Source of the DNA: an uncultured Rothia sp.
Lineage (GTDB): Bacteria; Actinomycetota; Actinomycetes; Actinomycetales; Micrococcaceae
Reading direction: 5' to 3'
Length of the DNA: 7,089 nt
NCBI GenBank assembly: GCA_937935205.1
Contig: CALGXU010000355.1
Span: 1 to 7,089 of the forward strand
Shown: positions 1 to 6,620 of the stretch, piece after piece
Numbering within the stretch: the first letter of the stretch is position 1
How the letters are laid out: each line of letters starts with the position of its first letter
Notes under the pieces: generated by a model
What the model saw: only the letters and a program-made list of their open reading frames with translations
Databases searched by the model: none
What the model was told of the DNA's origin: nothing
Made by a program: the position numbers and the translations under genes

Positions 1-505
1 CTGCCGGTGCAGCGGGTGCTGCTGCGGGAGCCTCAACAGCTGCGGGTGCAGCCTGAGCTGCAGGAGCTACGGGTGCAGCCTGTGCCGCGGGAGCGGTGTA
101 GGTCTGCTGGGTCTGCGACTGTGCAGCCACGGTGGTGGTGGGCTCGGTGTAGGTGGGAGCTGCGCCGGTCTTGCCGTAGAGGCCAAGCTTAGCGGAGCAT
201 GCGGGCCATGCGCCCCAGCCCTGGATAGCGAGCAGACGCTCGCCAGCCTCGATCTGCTGTGCACGGGAAGCGGTCGCGGGGGAGCCGGACATGCCGACGC
301 CGTTCCAGGACTGCTGGGTGAACTGCAGACCGCCGTAGAAGCCGTTACCGGTGTTGATGGACCAGTTGCCACCGGACTCGCACTGTGCCAGTGCGTCCCA
401 GGTAGCACCGTCTACTGCGTTTGCAGCGGGCATCGACATGGTAGCTGCTACAGCGCCACCGATGGCGAGAGCTGCTGCGGTACGACGAATGGAAGTGTTC
501 TTCAT
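1..505 (-). CDS. Secreted Rpf-type transglycosylase (resuscitation-promoting factor family), C-terminus cut by window edge
   Basis: This is a cell-wall lytic enzyme of the resuscitation-promoting factor family, which cleaves the glycan backbone of peptidoglycan outside the cell. The start is the ATG at 505-503, preceded by AAGGAG (515-510) four bases away; 168 codons are visible before the left edge, with no stop. Residues 1-30 form a signal peptide (KNTSIRR basic end, Ala-rich core, ANA cleavage site). Residues about 34-110 are the Rpf domain: WDALAQCESGGNW carries the catalytic Glu (E43), followed by GFYGGLQF, and Cys42 and Cys103 (WPACSAKLGLYG) are the pair expected to form the family disulfide. 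After residue about 115 the chain becomes a Thr/Gln then Ala/Pro/Gln-rich tail (repeats like AAQAAPVAPAAQAAP), probably a wall-spanning linker. Whether a LysM or other domain follows cannot be seen. The family call is firm; the exact paralogue is not. Confidence 0.95.
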   Translation of the reverse strand, partial: MKNTSIRRTAAALAIGGAVAATMSMPAANAVDGATWDALAQCESGGNWSINTGNGFYGGLQFTQQSWNGVGMSGSPATASRAQQIEAGERLLAIQGWGAWPACSAKLGLYGKTGAAPTYTEPTTTVAAQSQTQQTYTAPAAQAAPVAPAAQAAPAAVEAPAAAPAAPA

Positions 506-509
506 AATG

Positions 510-515
510 CTCCTT
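510..515 (-). promoter_or_regulatory. Ribosome binding site of the Rpf gene
   Basis: AAGGAG on the minus strand, four bases before the ATG at 505-503. It fixes the start codon. A short GGGG-ACGG-CCCC hairpin (527-516) ends right beside it and could affect ribosome access if it forms. Confidence 0.75.
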
Positions 516-545
516 GGGGCCGTCCCCGCTCGTTCCGTCCCCGGA

Positions 546-590
546 ACTCTAGCGCGCCGCCGCTCACCCTTTGATAACGAAGTAGGTTAC
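546..590 (-). promoter_or_regulatory. Possible proximal promoter of the Rpf gene with MtrA-like repeat
   Basis: On the minus strand GTAACC (590-585) and GTTATC (578-573) form an imperfect direct repeat with a 12-base period. A -10-like TAGAGT follows at 551-546, with no convincing -35. That arrangement suits an activator-dependent promoter with a start near 539 and a leader of about 35 bases. GTAAC-type direct repeats are known for MtrA, the OmpR-family regulator of cell-wall hydrolase genes in Actinobacteria; assigning MtrA here is inference from sequence resemblance only. Confidence 0.35.
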
Positions 591-647
591 TCATTTTCTG
601 GCTCTACCATGTGAGCGGCTCTCCACCGATTTCATGTCACCGTGAGC

Positions 648-671
648 GATTCTGCACTTGTGTGCGGAATC
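648..671 (-). repeat. Inverted repeat (hairpin) in the Rpf upstream region
   Basis: GATTC/GAATC arms (5 bp), one C-A mismatch, then GCAC/GTGC (4 bp) around an ACAA loop, read on the minus strand. No U-run follows on either strand, so it is not a terminator. It is one of several hairpins built around GATTC/GAATC words in this stretch. Confidence 0.6.
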
Positions 672-716
672 CGGGTGGCACTTCCTCGATGGGGACGTGC
701 GGTAGAACCGGGCATC

Positions 717-741
717 GTTTCAAGCATTCCAAGCTTGAAAC
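717..741 (-). repeat. Perfect 9-bp inverted repeat with a third arm copy upstream
   Basis: GTTTCAAGC (717-725) and GCTTGAAAC (733-741) are perfect inverted arms around a 7-base loop. No T-run follows on either strand. A further copy of GTTTCAAG on the plus strand at 814-821 means the middle arm could pair with either neighbour in RNA. Confidence 0.7.
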
Positions 742-750
742 CACACAGGC

Positions 751-787
751 GATTCCCTTGCGAGAATCTATCTGGTCTCAAAGATAG
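751..787 (-). repeat. Two abutting hairpins, one with a GNRA-type tetraloop
   Basis: On the minus strand CTATCT (787-782) pairs with AGATAG (773-768) around 8 bases. It is followed at once by GATTCTC and GGGAATC (768-751), pairing over 7 bp including one T-G wobble, closed by GCAA, a GNRA tetraloop. Such loops are common in structured RNA; this supports but does not prove an RNA element. Confidence 0.55.
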
Positions 788-1003
788 CCGAGGTTTTTTA
801 CGATTCCAACCCAGTTTCAAGTTCACAGCGAACGTCCCGGGTTCTCCCAGGGTTCTTTCAGGTAAAAAGTGCAGGAAACATTAATGGAGACCTTGAGCCC
901 CGCGTATCTTAGGGGTTTTCCCCCGGAATTTCGGGGTTTTCTAGGGGTTTAACTCGGATGCACTCCCCCACCAAGCTTTCCGGTTCGGAGTTGCTGAGCG
1001 CCA

Positions 1004-1047
1004 CCTTTAAGGGTTTTGAACGGCGTGTAAATATTTTTTAAATATTT
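1004..1047 (-). promoter_or_regulatory. Possible distal promoter of the Rpf gene with AT-rich UP-like element
   Basis: The plus-strand stretch 1029-1047 is two copies of AAATATTT separated by TTT, 19 A/T bases in a row in GC-rich DNA. On the minus strand it runs into TTTACA (1031-1026), five of six bases of a -35 box. After 16 bases comes TAAAGG (1009-1004), a weak -10. The layout resembles an UP element plus core promoter, with a start near 998 and a leader of about 490 bases to the Rpf gene. It is inference; the weak -10 is the main doubt. Confidence 0.35.
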
Positions 1048-1106
1048 CTTCGCTTTGGGAGTGTTTTAAGGCGCTTCCACCTTAAAAGCTGTGGTAATTA
1101 TAAATG

Positions 1107-1156
1107 CCAAAAATCGGCATTCAGGCTCTGGAGCACGCACTCCAGAGCCTGAATGC
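1107..1156 (-). terminator. Strong intrinsic terminator of ligA
   Basis: A perfect 17-bp inverted repeat (1117-1133 and 1140-1156, arms GCATTCAGGCTCTGGAG) has a 6-base loop. On the minus strand it is followed by CGATTTTT. It lies 44 bases past the ligA stop and there is no T-run on the other side, so it serves the minus strand. A third arm fragment, GGCATT, follows the U-tract (1108-1103) and can pair with AATGCC at the foot of the stem. Confidence 0.9.
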
Positions 1157-1199
1157 TCTACATATTGCAGGTCAGATTCGATTGACCCCGCTACCGGGC

Positions 1200-3440
<2,241 letters not shown>

Positions 3441-3544
3441 CTAGCGTTTTTGCTCCGCCTCTCCCCTATCACTCGTCATATTGCCAGGTTCCGCAGACGC
3501 ATATTCTCCGTCTCTATGCTCAGTAATGCTGACTTCGGATACAG

Positions 3545-3600
3545 TTCACCCCCGCCTCCTACAGGCACTCGCACGAGTACCCGAAGAGAGCGGGGGTGAA
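3545..3600. repeat. 11-bp inverted repeat between the phosphatase gene and ligA
   Basis: TTCACCCCCGC (3545-3555) and GCGGGGGTGAA (3590-3600) are perfect inverted arms. The 34 bases between contain a smaller stem, ACTC/GAGT, around GCAC (3567-3578). The right arm lies 17 bases past the phosphatase stop. Neither strand has a T-run after it, so it may be a U-less terminator, an RNA-processing structure or an operator for ligA. Confidence 0.6.
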
Positions 3601-3616
3601 TCATAAGGTATGAAGT

Positions 3617-4510
3617 TTAGGCTTCGACAGCGTCGGCAACAATCACGGTAATGTTGTCGCGGCCGCCCGATCGGAGCGCCTCGTGCTGGAGCACGTCAGC
3701 GGCGTCCTGCGGGTGGCGAATCGAAGTGAGCACACGCGCCATGTACTCGTGTGAAAGCTCACCGGAAAGGCCATCGGAGCAGAGCATCAGGCGGTCGCCG
3801 GCGCGGGCGGGCAGAACCCAGAAGTCCGGCTCCCAGTAGTTGCCGGTACCCAGCGCGCGGGTAATCACGTTACGGCGCGGGTGGGTCAGCGCCTCCAGGG
3901 CGGTAATCTGGCCCTCGTCAACCAGGTACTGCACCTCGGAGTGGTCGCTAGTGACCTGCTCCAGGGAGGCGGAACCCTCAGAACCGGGCAGCTTCTCCAT
4001 GGCGGAGTGGTGAATACCCTCGTCTTCACGTAACAGACGGTAGGTTCGGGAGTCACCCACGTTGAAAATAACCCACAGGTTACGGTCACCGATGCTGGTC
4101 AGCCAGGCGCCGGTCACGGTCGTACCGCCGGAGCGGGAAAGCGCCTGCTTAATTTCTTCGTTGGTTTCGCCCAGGATATCGTGCAGGCGGTTCAGGGCGC
4201 CCACGATTTCATTGTTAAGCAGGGTGTTTGCGCGGCGGCGGCGCTTGGCGGGGTCTTCCTCGTCAATAGCTGCGAGGCGCTCAACGTAGGCCTGCTGTTC
4301 CTCTTCGCTACGGCCACCGGGCATCGTGAAGAACGGCGAGTAAGCGAGCTGACGCACGCACAGGCGCGAAGCAACCTCGCCCGCCTCGTGGCCTCCCATA
4401 CCGTCCGCGACCACGCAAAGGGAACCGGCGACGACCATCGAATCTTCGTTATTTTCTCGATGTGCGCCGCGGTGCGTTGCACCACCGGTACGTAGTTTCA
4501 ATTCAGTCAT
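3617..4510 (-). CDS. PP2C-family protein Ser/Thr phosphatase, soluble
   Basis: A metal-dependent phosphatase that removes phosphate from Ser/Thr residues, opposing Hanks-type kinases. The 297 residues carry the PP2C motifs in order: RENNEDS (Asp23), VADGMGGHEAGE (metal ligands Asp36 and Gly37), SGGTTVTG (128-134), FNVGDSRTYRL (149-159), THPRRNVITRALG, LCSDGLSG (Asp246) and GGRDNITVIV (Asp285). There is no membrane segment, unlike mycobacterial PstP, so it should act in the cytoplasm. The stretch between motifs at about 60-125 is longer than usual and contains a basic run (AKRRRR). The start ATG (4510-4508) overlaps the cyclase stop as ATGA; a GGAG lies 11 bases upstream, so translation probably depends on coupling. 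Kinase partner and substrates are not in the window. Confidence 0.93.
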   Translation of the reverse strand: MTELKLRTGGATHRGAHRENNEDSMVVAGSLCVVADGMGGHEAGEVASRLCVRQLAYSPFFTMPGGRSEEEQQAYVERLAAIDEEDPAKRRRRANTLLNNEIVGALNRLHDILGETNEEIKQALSRSGGTTVTGAWLTSIGDRNLWVIFNVGDSRTYRLLREDEGIHHSAMEKLPGSEGSASLEQVTSDHSEVQYLVDEGQITALEALTHPRRNVITRALGTGNYWEPDFWVLPARAGDRLMLCSDGLSGELSHEYMARVLTSIRHPQDAADVLQHEALRSGGRDNITVIVADAVEA

Positions 4511-5658
4511 GAGAGGTCTATCTCCATTGTGTAGTTCACGCGACGAGTCACCGCCACGGGGTCTACGTTACCAAAGCTTCTAACGTTTCGTGTTCCTTGA
4601 GAGGTGAGAGTATAGCGATTTCCCACCTGTCGGAGCGTGTTTGCTGTCTCATTATCGGTCAGTACGGTACCCGGTTCAGCCAGGGAGACCAGGCGCGCAG
4701 CCAGGTTCACGCTGGAGCCGTACACGTCGCCGCGGTTGGCCAGAACCTCGCCCCAAATGAAGGCGACGCGTGCATCCGGTAGCTGCGGGTCGGCACCAAT
4801 CTTTTCGGAGAGCTGCAGGCTAATTTCTGCGATAGCGTCCGGGGTTTCAGTGAGGAAGAAAACTTCGTCACCGAGAGTCTTAATAATGCGACCGCCCAGG
4901 GGCGCGATCACGTCCAGGCAGCTCTGCTCGAAGTGGTTGATGAGCTGAGAAAGAGCCGCGGCGTCCAGGTTACGCACCAGGGAGGTGTAGGAAACCAGGT
5001 CAACGAACCCTACGCCGCGTACCAGGGGCAGGCGGGAAAGTCCGGAGGTGGTCACGTTGTTTTCGCGCAATCCCAAGCGCAGGATTCCGGCGTACATCTG
5101 GCGACGGTATGCGTACAGCGCCAGGCGCTCGAGAACCTCGAGGTAGCGCGGGAAGTCTTTGAGGAGCTTGCGGCGGGCATCATTATCGCTGAGGTTTTCG
5201 GTGACCATGATGTTGTGCACGAGCGCCTCAATCTGCCAGGCGACGGTACGGTCGGTCAGCTGGCCTTCGGCACGCACGAGGGATGCCACATATTCCATGC
5301 GGATATCGCCTTCTGCGTCCAGCTTCTGTAGGTCGGCGAGCATCTGCACGTCTGTTTCAGTGAAGTAGGGCGAGTGGTTGGGAATCGTCGGGAAGCCCAT
5401 GTTGTGCCAGATGCGCTGGGCGGTTTCGAAGGGAAGTCCGGCGCATTCTGCGGCTTCTACGGGGGTGTAGCGGCGACCCTGTCCCAGGAGCGACTTTTCG
5501 AGGGCTCGGATTCCTGCTTTGGATTCCTCATCGCGGTAGATATTGTTCTGCGCGAGATTCTGCAGGATTTTGAGGTTGAGCATTTGGGTTTCGGGACCCA
5601 TGGTGGCGCCGGTGTCCTGCGGAGAGTTCGCAGGTTCGTGGTGGTCTGCCGTGCTCAT
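4507..5658 (-). CDS. Class III adenylate cyclase with N-terminal regulatory domain (Rv1264-like)
   Basis: Makes cAMP from ATP. Numbering from the chosen start (383 residues), the C-terminal catalytic domain (about 210-345) has every key residue: metal Asp220 (GFVDLVSYT), Lys260 and metal Asp264 (RIIKTLGDEVFF), then Asp311, Asn318 and Arg322 (GDVYGSSVNLAARL). Lys260 and Asp311 are the pair that specify ATP rather than GTP. The N-terminal half is helical and soluble, with a RRYTPVEAAECAGLPFETAQRIW stretch typical of the adenylate cyclase regulatory domain of the pH-responsive Mycobacterium tuberculosis enzyme Rv1264; pH sensing here is inferred from family only. I chose ATG 5658-5656 because AAAGGAG lies 11 bases upstream. 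An in-frame ATG at 5679-5677 would add seven residues but has no ribosome site. Its stop overlaps the phosphatase start by ATGA. Confidence 0.93.
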   Translation of the reverse strand: MSTADHHEPANSPQDTGATMGPETQMLNLKILQNLAQNNIYRDEESKAGIRALEKSLLGQGRRYTPVEAAECAGLPFETAQRIWHNMGFPTIPNHSPYFTETDVQMLADLQKLDAEGDIRMEYVASLVRAEGQLTDRTVAWQIEALVHNIMVTENLSDNDARRKLLKDFPRYLEVLERLALYAYRRQMYAGILRLGLRENNVTTSGLSRLPLVRGVGFVDLVSYTSLVRNLDAAALSQLINHFEQSCLDVIAPLGGRIIKTLGDEVFFLTETPDAIAEISLQLSEKIGADPQLPDARVAFIWGEVLANRGDVYGSSVNLAARLVSLAEPGTVLTDNETANTLRQVGNRYTLTSQGTRNVRSFGNVDPVAVTRRVNYTMEIDLS

Positions 5659-5702
5659 TGCCGCTGCCGCTCCTTTCATCTCTGCCGGAAATTACTATCT
5701 GG

Positions 5703-5741
5703 TTTATACCGTGGTGGCGTTAGGTTAGTGGCGCCAGGTTA
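5703..5741 (-). promoter_or_regulatory. Possible cyclase promoter with tandem 14-bp repeats
   Basis: Two head-to-tail 14-base units, GTGGCGTTAGGTTA (5714-5727) and GTGGCGCCAGGTTA (5728-5741), match at 12 of 14 positions. On the minus strand they lie just before TATAAA (5708-5703), a good -10 with no recognisable -35. This looks like an activator- or repressor-controlled promoter with a start near 5696 and a leader of about 38 bases. The regulator is unknown. Confidence 0.4.
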
Positions 5742-5873
5742 CGTGGTACCTCGTTGTGCTCTGCGGGTTTCGCATTGCGTCGCTGCGATGATGCTCACCG
5801 TGTAGCGCCTTGTTAATATACCCCTCCACAGTGGTGTTTGGGTCACAAAAGCGCCCGCACCCTAGGATAGTTT

Positions 5874-5889
5874 AGTGGAGTAATTCACA
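5874..5889 (-). promoter_or_regulatory. Possible cAMP-receptor (CRP/GlxR-type) binding site
   Basis: On the minus strand TGTGAATTACTCCACT matches the TGTGA-N6-TCACA pattern at 8 of 10 specified bases and also has the central TA favoured by actinobacterial GlxR. A lone TGTGA half-site in the same orientation lies exactly 42 bases further on (5847-5843). Because the downstream gene makes cAMP, feedback control is plausible, but the second half-site is imperfect and a chance match cannot be excluded. Confidence 0.3.
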
Positions 5890-5932
5890 TTTAAGAATAC
5901 TCTAGTCCGCATTTTTTCGGCAGATTAACCGG

Positions 5933-5957
5933 CGGGTTTAGGCTCTGAGCCAACCCG
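5933..5957 (-). terminator. Weak GC-rich stem after the PH-domain gene
   Basis: CGGGTT/AACCCG (5933-5938 and 5952-5957) enclose GGC/GCC around TCTGA, with a two-base bulge. It begins 40 bases past the PH-gene stop on the minus strand. No U-run follows, so termination is uncertain. Confidence 0.25.
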
Positions 5958-5996
5958 ATGGCACCCGCCCGAGCCGGCGGCGGGGGCGAAGAAGCC

Positions 5997-6485
5997 CTAA
6001 ATATAGCGAGCACGCAGGGCGTAGTAGTCGCGTCGGGCGGCCTTAATTTCTTTTTCAAAACGCTTGGGGTCGGGCACGTAGGATAGGCGGTGGTGCACCC
6101 CGCGGCAGACCACGTACACCGAGCCGTAGCCCAGCCAAGCCCCCGGGCCACGCTGTTTTGCCCAGCGCTCCCCCATGGAATCCAGGTAGAGGGATTCATC
6201 TCCGGTTCGGGTCATCACGCCGCGGCGAACCACCAGCCGGTGGGTGGTCAGCAGGTAGTAGGTGGTTGCCCAACGCCAAGCCGTGCGCACGGCACTAACC
6301 AGGCCACCTACCGCGCAGATCATGCCGAGAGTCCACAGAATCGGTGAGGACCGCGCCGTGGAGGCGAAGGTTGAGGCGGCGATAGCAACCAGCAGGTAGG
6401 CAAGCGTGGGCAGCAGGGCACCGTAGTGCTGTCGGGTCGCAATGATGACATGCTCACCGGGGTTGAGTTTTCCGCGCAAACGCAT
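5997..6485 (-). CDS. Small membrane protein with bacterial PH domain (YdbS/bPH2-like)
   Basis: A 162-residue protein of unknown role. A short basic start (MRLRGKLNPGEHVIIATRQH) is followed by two hydrophobic helices at about 21-41 and 48-68. A cytoplasmic bacterial PH-like domain (about 72-145) then carries the hallmark YYLLTTHRLVVRRGV, YLDSM and GYGSVYV stretches, and a basic Arg/Tyr-rich tail ends the chain. The same two-helix plus bPH2 layout is typical of the YdbS/YdbT family. AAGGA lies five bases before the ATG at 6485-6483 and supports this start. It stands 135 bases after birA and more than 300 before the cyclase gene. The order birA, PH gene, cyclase is, as I recall and have not checked, shared by other Actinobacteria. 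A function in membrane or envelope homeostasis would be a guess. Confidence 0.88.
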   Translation of the reverse strand: MRLRGKLNPGEHVIIATRQHYGALLPTLAYLLVAIAASTFASTARSSPILWTLGMICAVGGLVSAVRTAWRWATTYYLLTTHRLVVRRGVMTRTGDESLYLDSMGERWAKQRGPGAWLGYGSVYVVCRGVHHRLSYVPDPKRFEKEIKAARRDYYALRARYI

Positions 6486-6559
6486 GGTGTTCCTTAGCTG
6501 TGCTGGTTGTTATGTTCCGGCTGGAGGCGCCGGTTGAGGTGGTGTGGGCGTATTCAGTG

Positions 6560-6585
6560 TTGCCATGCCGGGTTGCCGTGCCGGG
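6560..6585. repeat. Tandem 13-bp repeat between birA and the PH-domain gene
   Basis: TTGCCATGCCGGG (6560-6572) is followed directly by TTGCCGTGCCGGG (6573-6585), one mismatch in 13. The second unit can also form TTGCC/GGCAA (6573-6588). It lies upstream of the PH gene and downstream of a TATAAA (6612-6607, minus strand), so it may be in the PH-gene leader. Confidence 0.6.
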
Positions 6586-6606
6586 CAAAATTTTAGGGGC
6601 AGAAAC

Positions 6607-6612
6607 TTTATA
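6607..6612 (-). promoter_or_regulatory. Possible -10 box of the PH-domain gene
   Basis: TATAAA on the minus strand starts nine bases past the birA stop codon. I see no matching -35, which would lie inside the end of birA. The 135-base gap makes a separate promoter reasonable, but the evidence is one hexamer. Confidence 0.25.
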
Positions 6613-6620
6613 GGTTGGTT

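Larger units (their letters stand above)
506..1106 (-). other. Non-coding region upstream of the Rpf gene, rich in inverted and direct repeats
   Basis: No credible gene lies between the ligA terminator and the Rpf start; the small open frames here have no recognisable domain and no good ribosome site. Read as minus-strand RNA, the region holds a series of hairpins: 787-768 (CTATCT/AGATAG), 768-751 (7 bp with a GCAA tetraloop), 741-717 (perfect 9 bp), 671-648 (5 bp, a mismatch, then 4 bp), 547-532 (GTTCCG/CGGAAC) and 527-516 (GGGG/CCCC). Several arms recur, so alternative pairings exist. I looked for the c-di-AMP (ydaO) riboswitch hallmark CAGCTAACC, because that class precedes rpf genes in some Actinobacteria, and did not find it. 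The region is either a long regulatory leader or regulatory DNA. Confidence 0.6.
5680..5996 (-). other. Spacer between the PH-domain gene and the cyclase gene
   Basis: No gene is visible here. The stretch contains, in minus-strand order, a GC-rich imperfect stem after the PH gene, a CRP/GlxR-like site (5889-5874), a -10-like TATATT (5820-5815) without a clear -35, and the tandem repeats and TATAAA nearest the cyclase. It probably holds the control region of the cyclase-phosphatase pair. Confidence 0.55.

Noticed and set aside
642..884. 80-codon open frame on the plus strand upstream of the Rpf gene
   Set aside because: No ribosome site, no domain, and it overlaps the hairpin-rich region; composition does not look like a local protein.
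921..940. Plus-strand terminator (CCCCG/CGGGG followed by TTTT)
   Set aside because: The stem is only five to six base pairs and no plus-strand gene exists upstream for it to end.
912..951. G-quadruplex from repeated GGGGTTTT on the plus strand
   Set aside because: Only three GGGG runs are present (912, 933, 944), with a CCCCC run between the first two that favours a hairpin instead.
506..1106. A c-di-AMP (ydaO-type) riboswitch before the Rpf gene
   Set aside because: A GGGTTGGAATC stretch slightly recalls part of that class, but the near-invariant CAGCTAACC segment and its following stem are missing.
5838..5881. Plus-strand promoter (TAGGAT near 5862) for a divergent gene or small RNA
   Set aside because: No -35 at a good spacing and no open frame or clear RNA structure with a terminator downstream.
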